NCBI GenBank assembly: GCA_002688185.1
Contig: NZCE01000042.1
Location: forward strand, 11,714 to 75,713
From: Spirochaetales bacterium
GTDB taxonomy: Bacteria > Spirochaetota > Spirochaetia > ARS1246
Direction of reading: 5' to 3'
DNA length: 64,000 bases
Made by a program: the position numbers and the translations under genes. Shown one piece after another: positions 26,293 to 36,555 of this stretch; position 1 is the stretch's first letter, and each line of letters opens with the position of its first letter. A model generated the notes under the pieces. It had not been told where the DNA came from and made no database searches. It saw only the letters and a list, made by a program, of their open reading frames with translations.

Positions 26293-29200
26293 TTGCCCTT
26301 GTCTCCATATAAACTCAAGAGCTGGCTCTTTCTCATAGCGGCATGTTGTGTCACCGTGGGTGTGGTGTGCGCTGGGGGCAAAAATGAGCAAATTGAGCGT
26401 ATCCAACAATTATTTGAAGAAAAAGAATTCCAGGAGGCTATGGCAGTCCTCCAAGAGGTTCTTGTTGAGGATCCTGACCGCTTTGATGAGCTGCAGAAAT
26501 TTCATGAAGCTTATTTGGCAATTCAAAAGGCAATTTCGGAACTTGAAGAGGGGATAATTGAAGACATCAAGAAAGAAAATCCCGCGGGAATCTACGAAAA
26601 AATTGGACTCATAAGTCTGCTGGATCCTAAACCGAATGAGTACCGCTCCGCCGTACTCGAAGATTTCCGATACGAGGCCGGCAGTATAATAAGCAATAAT
26701 CAAATAGCGAGTCTCATGGATCAAGCCTTTCTACTGGTTTCTCAACAGAAATATTGGGAGGCAATCGATCTCTATCTCACTGGGGTTGGGATTGGCTACG
26801 AGCTGTTTGAAACCCTAGAGTTTGGGAATATTGCAAAGAATCAGGTGAAATCATCGCGAGAGCAGTTGGCCGTATCATCCAGTGACTTTCTGGCGGCTGA
26901 AGAGAGCCTATCGAGCCTCGTGGAGATTAATAATGAGGAGTTTGCTCAGAAGAATCTGCAGGTTTTGGATCAGGCAGTAGGGGACCTCTCGGATCAGCTC
27001 ATCAATATTGTGGGCTTTCAGGGACAGGTCGCCTTCCAGGAATCTGCTTTGCAGGCCGTAAGGAGCTCCCTACGTGACCTCAGGGAAGATCGCAGGGACA
27101 TTTATTACCTGAGATATCTTGATAATCTACTTAACGGCCGCTCTGAATACGAAGGCGAGGAGGGAATTCGTTGGTCCATGCATTCGATTTGGCGGGGCAC
27201 TCTCGAAAATCTGGATGCGCAGACCAGAGCGCTGCTGGAAGATCTTAGCGTACTCGCAAATCAGGCGTTTATCGCAGGTGATTGGGTTGCGGCCGAAAAG
27301 TTCTACGGTGATTTGCTCCTCTATGCGCCCACAGCCGCGACCGTCTTTGCTCTTTGGCCTTCAGTAATTTCGGTTTCGCCAGGGTTTGTCTTTTCTGAAG
27401 AAGAGAAGAATCTGCTGACAGATACCGGAGACTCCATGGTCGATGCGAGAGCCGCCGAAATTTTAGCGCAATTGCACATAGATCTTATTCCGGCGTACGA
27501 GCGTGTAGAAGCATTATTGGGTGTTGCCGTCGGGGACGATGCCGATGTGCTTTCGGCGCATAGGATAGACATCAGCTCAGTGTTGGATGTCCTCGACACC
27601 ATGACAGGGCGTGCAGCCGAGGATGGCCGTTACTTTTCCGAGCTTGCCGGGAGCGGTCTTCAGACTGCCTCGGAAATCTCACAATTTTCCGATCTCCTTG
27701 CCTCAATAGGAAATAATATTTCCCTCACGAGCGCTTTGGACGTGGAGTTTGCCAGGAAAATCGTGGACATAGAAGTCTCCGCTTTAACGGCACGACTTGC
27801 GACGATATCTGAAGACGCAAAAAAAGCAGACGACCTAGTGCTGGAGGTGGCCCGGATTCTCGAGAAAGGCGAGGCGCCGGATGAAGGGACGGTAACCACG
27901 CTATACAGCAACCCAAATCTGAGCCTTGAAATTGCGGCTAAGACTGGGAACGAGATAGCGAGTTTGGATGATGACGCCGGGGTTACGATTAGCCGGCTGC
28001 GGAACGACAAGAGTGAAGTCCTAAATGATCCAGGAATGATAGCAGGTCTCCAAAAGGGAACGGCGCTGTCAGAGCAGATACGCAAAACCATGTTGGACAT
28101 TGATCGCATTGGCTCCGCGTCATCTATCTATCGGGATTTCATCCCGGGATATCTGCGATCTCATGCGGTCAGGACCTCATCATCGATATTTGATATAGAT
28201 CAACTATCGCTTGCGCGGAATGACATAAATGTGGTCCTTGATATATTTGAAGAAGCAGAACTAGATATAGCTGCAGAGCAAGAGAAATTGGCGGCTTTGG
28301 AATCCGAAGGTATTGACGTTCAATTGGCCGGGGATCAGTTGTCGGACATGAATGACCTCCTAGCAAAGATACTATCTGAAATGCTGTTTTTTGATCTTCA
28401 GTTTGCCACGAGAATTTCTGATCTACGCATCGGGGTTCTCTCGGAGATATATACGCCGATTGGAGAAAACATTCTAGCCGCCGAGGAATTTATGAGCGAA
28501 ACGGTGTCTATGCTTAGGCGCCGGGATCCCGGCGATAAAGATACCGTCGAGCCACTTGAATCTTATCCCCGTGAAAGTGAGATTCTTGCGATTACCGCTG
28601 CCGATGACCTTCTCGAACTGAGAAATGATGCTGAACTTACAATGGAAGATCTGCGGACCGATAAAAATGAGATCTTAGAGAACTCGAGCATGGTTTTGAG
28701 CCTCTCAAACGGAGACCTCCTGATCGATTACATCGATGAATCGTTGCACGATTCCAATCGAATACAGAGGGTAGTTGAGCTCTACCAAGATTTTGTCCCG
28801 GTGTACCTTCGCAGTGACGCCATTAGAGTGCTATCCCCGGGATTGGCGGTCGTTGAGCTTGTGGAAAGGCGCGGGAAGATCGATAACCTAGTTGGTTCAT
28901 TCAAGCTGGTTGGCGAAAAAACCGACCGTGAAATGTCACTGCTCATGAGACGCGGAGAGGACGGCGAAAACATAACAATTGAAAAGTCCCAATATGATGA
29001 GATTTTGAGTTTTGTTCAGACGAATGTCTCGGATCTCTTGGAATTGGACGTACAAATGGCAAGACGTATCGCGGAAATGCGAATCGAAGCGCTGGCTGAG
29101 CAGTATGTGGCAGCGGCGGATCAGGTGCGTAGAGCCGACGAGTTTGTTTTAGACACTGCGTTCACCCTTGGTGATAGGCAACCGGGAGATGAAGCGGCCG

Positions 29201-30939
29201 CGGCGGCTCTCCGGTCATATCCTGCGGCAGGACGTGACATTGCCGAAAGCGCACAGCAGGACTTAGCAAGCCTTCTTGCCGCAACAAAAACAGTGATGGA
29301 TGTTTTGCAGAATGATAAGCTTGAAATTCTCAAGGATCCGGGTCTTATGCAAAGAATGGCGCGGGGGGAAGAGTTGATCGGTGAGATCGAAAGCTCCTTG
29401 TCTGCGATAGATCGAATTTTCACAATGACCGGTCTGCACCGAGATGTAGTGCCGACATATCTCCGCACCGACGGTATACGAAATGTTCAACCGGGAACCG
29501 ACATCGCAGAGTTGATGATTAAAAGACATCAGATCGATGAGATTAGCGGATCGCTTTACAAAATGCTTGAAAGCGTCTCAGAAAACCTTGACGAGTACAC
29601 AATTCTCGCCCGAGGCGGCCTAGATACACGAGAGGCAAACAGCCAGCTCACGGAGCTCGGGGATTTTTTGACGGCTAACCTTGCCGGCATGACGCTTTTT
29701 GATATTCAATTCGCCGATCGCATAGCAAATGCAAAAATCGGGGCCCTCGCTAAACAGTATGTGGCGGCGGCGGACCGGGTGCAAAAAGCCGACGAGTTTG
29801 TTCTAAACACTGCGTTCACCCTTGGTGATAGACAGCCCGGAGACGAAGCGGCCGCTGCGGCTCTCCAATCATATCCGATGGAAGGACGGGACTTAGCTGA
29901 AGGCGTACAGCGGGACTTGACTGTTCTCCTCGCTGACACAAATACGGTGATGGGAGAATTGCAGAATGATAAGCCTGAAGTTCTTAAAAGTCCGGGCGTC
30001 ACGCAGCGACTGGCGGTGGGTGAAGAGCTAATTGATAAAATCGACGGCTCGTTGGTCGAAGTTGATCGAATATTCTCGATGACAGGTCTTCACCGAGACG
30101 TCGTGCCTGTGTACCTCCGTACCGATGAGATTAGGACCGTTCAACCGGAAGCCGACGCGCCTGAGTTGATGATTAAAAGGCGTCAACTCGATGAAATCAG
30201 TCGTTCGTTCGTCATAATACGTGAGAAAGTTTCCACGACGCTTGACCAGTACGGGATCTTGGCCGAAGGCGGCGTAGATACACAAGAGGCAAGCAAGCAG
30301 CTTTCGGAGCTCGACGATTTTTTGGCGGCCAACCTCACCGATATGAGCCTATATGACATCCAATTCGCCGGCCGAATTGCCGAAGCGAAAATCGGCGACC
30401 TCGCTGACAGATTTGAGCCCATAGACGGACAGGTCGAAGAGGCAAAAACGCTGGTGGAGGGAATAGCGGTAACGTTGGAAGGCGAAGAGCTTTCAGAGGC
30501 CGAAACCGTGGCGGTCCTCAACAAATTTCCAGACGAAAGCCGGCGGCTTGCAGTCGATGCCCGTGGAAAACTGACCGTCCTCGATGATGAGGCTCGGGGC
30601 ACCATGGGAGCACTCAGAACTGACAAAGATACCGTACTGCGAGATCCGGGCGTGACGGGCAGACTTTCACTCGGGGACGCTCTGCTCACCTGCATGGATG
30701 AGTCTGCTCAGGAAATCGCCCGAATCCTGGCGCTCGCGGCAGAGGAAATTGCCCTGGCCGAGCAATACCGGGAGGAAACCTTCGCCTTTCTTGATGACGC
30801 CGCCGATTCCCTAGATGCGGAGAAAGTGGGAGATGCTCGCGCATTAATCACGGCCGCTGTGCGCTCAATGGCGATCTCACTTTCACACCAGAAAAAAGAC
30901 GATTTTCAGGCAGAAGTCGATCGGAGAACCGGATGTTGA
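26293..30939 (+). CDS. Giant secreted all-helical protein made of 218-residue repeats
   Basis: 1548 residues starting at TTG 26293, with a GGGAGGGG purine stretch about 11 nt upstream. A signal peptide (residues 1-28) is followed by TPR-like helices (about 30-270). From residue 399 to the end the protein repeats with a period of exactly 218 residues. Equivalent Phe/Met positions are 486, 704, 922, 1140 and 1358, each marking a new unit, with half units at both ends. Each unit contains a DFIPGYLR/DVVPTYLR motif and an ELxxFLxxNLxxMxLFDIQ-like end. Units 3 and 4 are nearly identical. No known family is recognised; a long helical periplasmic rod or scaffold is likely. It heads a five-gene overlapping operon ending in a SpoIIE receptor and small membrane protein. 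Confidence 0.85.
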   Translation: MPLSPYKLKSWLFLIAACCVTVGVVCAGGKNEQIERIQQLFEEKEFQEAMAVLQEVLVEDPDRFDELQKFHEAYLAIQKAISELEEGIIEDIKKENPAGIYEKIGLISLLDPKPNEYRSAVLEDFRYEAGSIISNNQIASLMDQAFLLVSQQKYWEAIDLYLTGVGIGYELFETLEFGNIAKNQVKSSREQLAVSSSDFLAAEESLSSLVEINNEEFAQKNLQVLDQAVGDLSDQLINIVGFQGQVAFQESALQAVRSSLRDLREDRRDIYYLRYLDNLLNGRSEYEGEEGIRWSMHSIWRGTLENLDAQTRALLEDLSVLANQAFIAGDWVAAEKFYGDLLLYAPTAATVFALWPSVISVSPGFVFSEEEKNLLTDTGDSMVDARAAEILAQLHIDLIPAYERVEALLGVAVGDDADVLSAHRIDISSVLDVLDTMTGRAAEDGRYFSELAGSGLQTASEISQFSDLLASIGNNISLTSALDVEFARKIVDIEVSALTARLATISEDAKKADDLVLEVARILEKGEAPDEGTVTTLYSNPNLSLEIAAKTGNEIASLDDDAGVTISRLRNDKSEVLNDPGMIAGLQKGTALSEQIRKTMLDIDRIGSASSIYRDFIPGYLRSHAVRTSSSIFDIDQLSLARNDINVVLDIFEEAELDIAAEQEKLAALESEGIDVQLAGDQLSDMNDLLAKILSEMLFFDLQFATRISDLRIGVLSEIYTPIGENILAAEEFMSETVSMLRRRDPGDKDTVEPLESYPRESEILAITAADDLLELRNDAELTMEDLRTDKNEILENSSMVLSLSNGDLLIDYIDESLHDSNRIQRVVELYQDFVPVYLRSDAIRVLSPGLAVVELVERRGKIDNLVGSFKLVGEKTDREMSLLMRRGEDGENITIEKSQYDEILSFVQTNVSDLLELDVQMARRIAEMRIEALAEQYVAAADQVRRADEFVLDTAFTLGDRQPGDEAAAAALRSYPAAGRDIAESAQQDLASLLAATKTVMDVLQNDKLEILKDPGLMQRMARGEELIGEIESSLSAIDRIFTMTGLHRDVVPTYLRTDGIRNVQPGTDIAELMIKRHQIDEISGSLYKMLESVSENLDEYTILARGGLDTREANSQLTELGDFLTANLAGMTLFDIQFADRIANAKIGALAKQYVAAADRVQKADEFVLNTAFTLGDRQPGDEAAAAALQSYPMEGRDLAEGVQRDLTVLLADTNTVMGELQNDKPEVLKSPGVTQRLAVGEELIDKIDGSLVEVDRIFSMTGLHRDVVPVYLRTDEIRTVQPEADAPELMIKRRQLDEISRSFVIIREKVSTTLDQYGILAEGGVDTQEASKQLSELDDFLAANLTDMSLYDIQFAGRIAEAKIGDLADRFEPIDGQVEEAKTLVEGIAVTLEGEELSEAETVAVLNKFPDESRRLAVDARGKLTVLDDEARGTMGALRTDKDTVLRDPGVTGRLSLGDALLTCMDESAQEIARILALAAEEIALAEQYREETFAFLDDAADSLDAEKVGDARALITAAVRSMAISLSHQKKDDFQAEVDRRTGC
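27748..30363 (+). repeat. Four full tandem coding repeats of 654 bp (plus half units at both sides)
   Basis: Unit starts at 27748, 28402, 29056 and 29710 are each 654 bp apart; a fifth, incomplete unit begins at 30364. Upstream, the IPAY motif (27487) is also exactly 654 bp before IPGY (28141), showing a preceding half unit. Units at 29056 and 29710 are very similar even at third codon positions around 29130-29220 and 29784-29874, pointing to a recent duplication; the others have diverged without a single net indel. Confidence 0.9.
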
Positions 30940-31931
30940 ATAGGAGGATAAATGACGCCGAGATATTTATCGTAATAGCGGAGGTCCGAACCCTCATAAA
31001 CAGTGCTCGAACGTTGTACTCCCGTCAAGAATATCAGTTTGCTCAGCGGGACTTGCTTGACGCTCAGGCGCAGTGGGCTACCGTGAAAACCGAGCCCCAA
31101 CAGGAGGTCGAGTATTGGCTCGACATCGTGCGAACGGCTTTATTGGCAAAAATCGGAAGAGATATCTCGGATAGAGATCCTCTCTTCCAGGTGATGAGGC
31201 AGCACCTAAACTACGCACAGGAGAACTATCTCGGCGCCCTCAATCTGTTGGAATCCCGGGCAAGGATCGATGCTCTCAGAAAATTGGACGACGTTGAAAA
31301 AAACCTACTCAACGTTTTGGCAAGGTATCCGTACAACGATGAGGCGAATATTCTCAACTGGAAAGTACTTGAGATTCGAGACCCGGATAAATACGCGAGG
31401 GATTTTAGTGAACTTATCGCATCTGCTAGGCGCAACTTGAGCGAAAATGTCTCCCAGGCTTACAACGATCTTCAGACAGTAAAGCTAATCAGTCCCGGCT
31501 TTGCAGACTTGGATGAGTTAATACTCAACGCTGAATACGCGCTTGGGATAAAGACGCGGCCGCCGGACCCCGTAAAGACGAGGCAATCCGTCGATTTTTA
31601 CGCGCAAGCCGCAGAATTAGTTGAGTCCGGAGATGATGAAGATCTGTCGGCCGCCTTAGAGCTGTTGGACAGGGCGTTGCGCGAAGATCCGGACAATGCT
31701 CAGGCGCAGGATCTGAAAGATACGATCAGTGCGCAGCTAGGAGGGAATGTGGCCACATCATTGGCCAGCGAAGATATGCGATTTTACCTCCAGGCGGTGC
31801 AGCTGTTTCTTGATAATAAGGCAGGAGAGGCCCTACTTATTACAAATAAGCTTATGCAGAATCCGAACAACCGCAATTACCCGGATTTGGTGAATTTGCA
31901 GGAACGGATAAAGGCCAGTTTGCAGTTATGA
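30933..31931 (+). CDS. Helical TPR-like protein, perhaps the C-terminal continuation of the giant repeat protein
   Basis: 332 residues, helical, with TPR-like units (DEDLSAALELLDRALREDPDNAQAQDL near residues 235-260). ATG 30933 overlaps the upstream TGA (ATGTTGA). It has no signal peptide, while both neighbours are exported, so it would stay in the cytoplasm unless it is really the tail of the upstream protein displaced by a frameshift near 30920-30950. It overlaps the next gene by 4 bp. Confidence 0.68.
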   Translation: MLNRRINDAEIFIVIAEVRTLINSARTLYSRQEYQFAQRDLLDAQAQWATVKTEPQQEVEYWLDIVRTALLAKIGRDISDRDPLFQVMRQHLNYAQENYLGALNLLESRARIDALRKLDDVEKNLLNVLARYPYNDEANILNWKVLEIRDPDKYARDFSELIASARRNLSENVSQAYNDLQTVKLISPGFADLDELILNAEYALGIKTRPPDPVKTRQSVDFYAQAAELVESGDDEDLSAALELLDRALREDPDNAQAQDLKDTISAQLGGNVATSLASEDMRFYLQAVQLFLDNKAGEALLITNKLMQNPNNRNYPDLVNLQERIKASLQL

Positions 31932-34900
31932 TGCGCTCTAGGAAGCTTATCGTCATATTGCTGATCTGCGCAGTTGCCCCTATCGGTTTCAGCCAGTTTG
32001 GCGATACGGGAATATATTGGGAGTATCCCGATATTCTGGTTCCCTCACCGGCAAAGTATCTTAAGGTCGCGGACAACAATAACAACGTAGCTCTAGTCTG
32101 GCAGGAGAGCCGGATTTCCGAGGCTAACCGTGGTGAAATATACCTGTCCCTCAGATATAAATCTGGTGTGGAAGATTGGTTCGGCCTGCATCGCTTCGCC
32201 GGACCGTATCCCTTCGTTGGACGAGAAGTTCCTATTTATTCGGCAGTAATCGACGAGCATGGGACTGTATATGTCGCCATACTGGCCGGAAGCCGGAGCG
32301 TGGAGATCTACCGGATGCTGAGCGGCGAAACCGAGATCCGGGAAATTTCCACCATAGAAATGGCGGCAACTACTGTCGCGCCTCACCTTTTTATTGGCTC
32401 AAATGGAGGACTACTGCTCTTTCTCACCCAAGATATACTCGAGGAAACCGTAGAGATCTCGGAATTGGAGGGTAGGGGAACCACGGCGATTTTTTATTCG
32501 AAATCTGATGACGGGCAGGAATGGGGTAATTTTGTGCCGTTTGTTGAAGATGATGCCCTTAAAGTAACTCTTCATTTTCTTCCGAGGCACGCGGCGCTAG
32601 GCCAGAGAGATTACGTGGTCTTTCAGTCGTATATGAGTGAAGAGGCAAATCCGGGGCGCTCCAGCAACCAGCTGTTTGTCAAGCAAAGTGCAGACTATGG
32701 GGCCTCTTGGTCGGTTGCTAAAAGACTAACCAATTACTCTGAAGTGATTGGCGGATCGGTGCGCTCTCCCGGCGAATTTGACAATCAGAACGCCCACCTG
32801 TACCCCGTCGACGGTAAAATCGTGATGACGTGGGAGCGCAGCGCCAACCTCGCAAACCCGCAGATATATTACGCTGAGCTCAATGCATCATCAGACATTG
32901 TTGGTATACCTGAACGGGTGAGTCAGGGAGGCAGAGCCACACACGCGCCTCAGGGATTTTGGTTCCGCGACCGGCTGTATCTTCACTGGTTTGACGATCG
33001 AGAGGGTACCGAGCACATTATTCTTGCCTATAAGAGGGGAGGTCTGCTATGGGCCGAGAGCGTCATAAGCCGAGGACTTGAGGGCGCGTCTCTTTTTGCG
33101 GCACCGTTCGTCCTAAACTCCGAGTTACACTTCGCCTGGGAAAATCGAAATGGTTTCTTATCCTCAATTGCCTATCTTGGACCCGATCACACGGTTGTGG
33201 CCCCCATTCTCCGGCCGGGGGATTTCCGTGAAGGAGAACGGTACGGCCGCGATAGCTTTGCTGTAAACTGGAATTTGCCCGCTGATAGCACGGGTATCGA
33301 GGGCTTTTCGGTAGTATGGGACCGTGATCCTGAGGGCGTTCCAATGCAAGAGGTGACTTTATCGGCGGACAACCGAAGTATGGAGACGAGACTCCCGGAA
33401 GACGGCTACTGGTACGCTCACATTTCCGCGAAGGACCACGCGGGGAATTGGTCCAAGCCGTCTACAGTATCGGTGATTCGTGACACCACTCCTCCTGAAC
33501 AGGTAGAGTTTATAGAGCCGGAGATGGACGAAAATGGCTATCTCGTCTCAAATACCTTTGGCTTCTCGTGGAAGCCGCCTAAAGATGAAGATCTAGCCGG
33601 GTATAGCTACAGATTGCAGTATCTGGACACGTATCGGAAGACGCTGGAATATACGGCAGCGGCGCTCAAGCGACCCGCAGTTGGAATTAATCTACGGACG
33701 CCGGAAATATCGATTCGCAATCGCGATAACGGGCTGTGGGCACTGAGCGTTACATCCATCGACAGCGTAGGAAATGCGGGATTTCCCACTTTTCTTTTTT
33801 TTCGGTTGGATAAATATGTCCCGGAGACTTACATCACATCGGTAGGTACCGCCGAGGATGACCTTGGGCGAATTTCTATCGAGATAATAGGTCGAGGGTT
33901 TAACGTAGGCGGAAATGTAAACAGAATAGTACTCGATACCGATAGGAAGGCACCGTGGGACTACGTATACTCATTCGATCTGGGGTCATATCGCGTGGAT
34001 ACCGATCGCAAGATTTCGGGATTGATCCTAGAGGGGTTGGGTGAGGGCGACTACTGGCTGGGAGTCGAGCATCCTCTCCGAGGACTGCATTTTGCGCCTA
34101 GGTCCCTTGCTGTTGAGCCTATGGGGAAAATAAAATTTGGGGATTTTGCCGCCACACGCCCCGTTAGATTCTTTTTTTCGCCGTCAGGCAAATTTCCACT
34201 ACCGTTTAACACCATCGTAGTACTGATGATTCTATCCCTTCTGGGATTCCTCTTGGTTTTCTCCTTTCAACGTATGGCAGTCGTCGCGCGAGAGGGGAAA
34301 ATGCTCCGCGTCGAGGTGACAAAATTACTGAGCGAGGAGATGCCGGAAACGCAACGCAGAGAAAGGATTCGAGAGATGAAAAGAAAAGGAATGGGCCTCA
34401 GGGTCAAGTTTTCATTTATAACCATTCTATTGGTGATAAGCACGGTGCTCCTTGTTGCCTTTCCGCTGCTTGTGATAATGACAAACACCCAGGAGCGGAT
34501 CTTGGCCGAAGGTTTGGAAGACAAGGCGGCGGTAATGCTCGACAGCGCGGCATCCGGTGCAAGATCGTATCTCCCGGAGAAGGAGGCGTTTCAGCTCGGC
34601 TTACTTACCCGGCAATCTGAGGGAGTGGATGAAGCCCTTTATATCACCATTACCGGTGAGGGCAGCACGGACGTCGAGAACACGGGCTATATCTGGGCCA
34701 CCAACGATTCCAACATTGAGGACAAAATCAACACCGACGACTTCAATCTTGGGCTTTCGAGATTAGACGACGGCGTTACGCCCCTAACTGACGGACTTTC
34801 GCAACGTCTGGAGGAACTGGCAAACCAGGAGGTATCCGAGCTGCGGAAAAGGTCCGACGAGCTTCGCGATCAGCAGGCGGCGATATTCAGAGAGAGTGTG

Positions 34901-36553
34901 GACGGGGTGATATCGGAGGAAGACCAGCAAACAATTCGTGCGTTGTCCGATGAAGCCGCGGAGGTCGATGGTCAGATTCTCAGCATACTTACCGAATTAG
35001 GGAATGTTATAAGCAGCGTTCCCGAATATAACTCCGAGAAACTCTCGCGGGAGCTAACCGAATATACGTTCTATAGGCCTATTGTATATTATCAGAATGA
35101 TGACAACCGCTACTTTCACGGTATGGTTCGGTTGGGAATCTCAACGGAAGGTATTCTAAGGCTCATAACCACAGAAAGAAGGAATATCTTATTCACTACG
35201 GGAATTGTTGCTCTGCTGGCCGTGGGGATTGGTATTGTAAGTGCTCTCGTGTTGTCGTCGATTATTATCCGTCCTATTCGGCGACTTCTGAGAGGCGTGG
35301 AGGTAATTCGGGACACGGAGGACAAAGAAGAGCTCAAACAACACGTAATTGCAATTCGCACAAAGGACGAAATTGCAGATCTCGCCGAGGCCGTTAACCA
35401 AATGACCGTTGGACTTGCGGAGGCCGCGGCGGCCAACAAGGATCTGATTGTTGGTAAAGACACGCAAAAGATGTTTACACCCCTCGAGCAAGATCCCAAC
35501 ACGGGGAGAAAATTGACCACCGCCGTGGAAAGTAATGATAATATAGAGTTTTTTGGTTACTACGAGGGCGCAAGAGGCGTTTCAGGAGACTATTTTGACT
35601 ATGCGAAATTGGATGACCAACATTATGCCGTGATAAAATGCGATGTAGCAGGAAAGGGAGTACCGGCCTCCCTTATCATGGTGGAGGTGGCCACGATTTT
35701 TCTGGACTATTTTCGTAGCTGGAAATTGCAGTCCCATGGCATACATCTTGATCAACTCGTCTACAGGATCAACGATCTTGTAGAGCAGCGCGGGTTTCAG
35801 GGCCGTTTTGCAGCGCTACTAGTTGCCATTATCAACGTAAAATCAGGCGCAACATACTTCTGCCATGCAGGCGATAATATTCTTCATATTTTTAATAATG
35901 AGCAGCAAAAAATGACACAGCGAGTTCTTCCGGAGGCCCCGGCTTCAGGTGTTTTCTCCTCGGATCTGATAGAGATGGGGAGCGGCTTTCAGCAGATACC
36001 TCATGTTATGAAAAGCGGTGACATACTGCTTCTCTTTACTGACGGCGTGGAGGAAGATAAACGCCACTTTTTGGATGAGAATTTCAAGCCAATGACATGC
36101 GCTGAAGACCCATCCGGGGACAACGGTAATCACGGCAACCACTCGATTGGAGAGGACAATGAAGAGGTGGGGATTTCTCGGATCTATGATGTGATAAACG
36201 CCGTTATGAGCAGAGGAACGTATGAGTTGGTGAAATATCATAGTCCGACACCCGGTGAGAGCCTTGTATTCGATTTTTCGACCTGTGAAGGGACCGTAAC
36301 AGAGGCGGTCCTCGCCATGACGGCTATGGATAAGATTTTCAGGCTGATCCCCGATCCGTCCGCCGGCGCGAGCGATAGGGTTCGTATCGACGTGAAGATT
36401 GATGAGTTTCTCAGGAAGCATTTCACTTCCTACAGCAGGTATTTTAGGAGCCCGGAAATAGATGAGCTGTTTCCCGAGTATGTCCACTTTCCGCATCTGA
36501 AAGAAGATTACCAGTATGACGACCTCACGATACTTGGTGTAAGAAAGGTATAA
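31928..36553 (+). CDS. Giant membrane receptor: sialidase-like sensor, HAMP and SpoIIE-type PP2C phosphatase
   Basis: 1541 residues. A signal peptide (1-23) is followed by a propeller-like region (about 25-420) with many Trp and Asp strands such as YWEYPDI and FHWFDDREG-like blades. Fibronectin-III-like domains (about 430-620) follow, then helices at about 759-782 and 828-851, an outside sensor part to about 1085, and a third helix (1086-1114). A HAMP linker leads to a SpoIIE/PP2C phosphatase, with metal Asp residues in GVSGDYFDY (about 1218) and CDVAGKGVPASL (about 1238). Such proteins turn an outside signal into Ser/Thr dephosphorylation of an anti-sigma-factor antagonist. No kinase or STAS partner lies nearby. 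ATG 31928 overlaps the previous stop. Confidence 0.87.
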   Translation: MMRSRKLIVILLICAVAPIGFSQFGDTGIYWEYPDILVPSPAKYLKVADNNNNVALVWQESRISEANRGEIYLSLRYKSGVEDWFGLHRFAGPYPFVGREVPIYSAVIDEHGTVYVAILAGSRSVEIYRMLSGETEIREISTIEMAATTVAPHLFIGSNGGLLLFLTQDILEETVEISELEGRGTTAIFYSKSDDGQEWGNFVPFVEDDALKVTLHFLPRHAALGQRDYVVFQSYMSEEANPGRSSNQLFVKQSADYGASWSVAKRLTNYSEVIGGSVRSPGEFDNQNAHLYPVDGKIVMTWERSANLANPQIYYAELNASSDIVGIPERVSQGGRATHAPQGFWFRDRLYLHWFDDREGTEHIILAYKRGGLLWAESVISRGLEGASLFAAPFVLNSELHFAWENRNGFLSSIAYLGPDHTVVAPILRPGDFREGERYGRDSFAVNWNLPADSTGIEGFSVVWDRDPEGVPMQEVTLSADNRSMETRLPEDGYWYAHISAKDHAGNWSKPSTVSVIRDTTPPEQVEFIEPEMDENGYLVSNTFGFSWKPPKDEDLAGYSYRLQYLDTYRKTLEYTAAALKRPAVGINLRTPEISIRNRDNGLWALSVTSIDSVGNAGFPTFLFFRLDKYVPETYITSVGTAEDDLGRISIEIIGRGFNVGGNVNRIVLDTDRKAPWDYVYSFDLGSYRVDTDRKISGLILEGLGEGDYWLGVEHPLRGLHFAPRSLAVEPMGKIKFGDFAATRPVRFFFSPSGKFPLPFNTIVVLMILSLLGFLLVFSFQRMAVVAREGKMLRVEVTKLLSEEMPETQRRERIREMKRKGMGLRVKFSFITILLVISTVLLVAFPLLVIMTNTQERILAEGLEDKAAVMLDSAASGARSYLPEKEAFQLGLLTRQSEGVDEALYITITGEGSTDVENTGYIWATNDSNIEDKINTDDFNLGLSRLDDGVTPLTDGLSQRLEELANQEVSELRKRSDELRDQQAAIFRESVDGVISEEDQQTIRALSDEAAEVDGQILSILTELGNVISSVPEYNSEKLSRELTEYTFYRPIVYYQNDDNRYFHGMVRLGISTEGILRLITTERRNILFTTGIVALLAVGIGIVSALVLSSIIIRPIRRLLRGVEVIRDTEDKEELKQHVIAIRTKDEIADLAEAVNQMTVGLAEAAAANKDLIVGKDTQKMFTPLEQDPNTGRKLTTAVESNDNIEFFGYYEGARGVSGDYFDYAKLDDQHYAVIKCDVAGKGVPASLIMVEVATIFLDYFRSWKLQSHGIHLDQLVYRINDLVEQRGFQGRFAALLVAIINVKSGATYFCHAGDNILHIFNNEQQKMTQRVLPEAPASGVFSSDLIEMGSGFQQIPHVMKSGDILLLFTDGVEEDKRHFLDENFKPMTCAEDPSGDNGNHGNHSIGEDNEEVGISRIYDVINAVMSRGTYELVKYHSPTPGESLVFDFSTCEGTVTEAVLAMTAMDKIFRLIPDPSAGASDRVRIDVKIDEFLRKHFTSYSRYFRSPEIDELFPEYVHFPHLKEDYQYDDLTILGVRKV

Positions 36554-36555
36554 CG

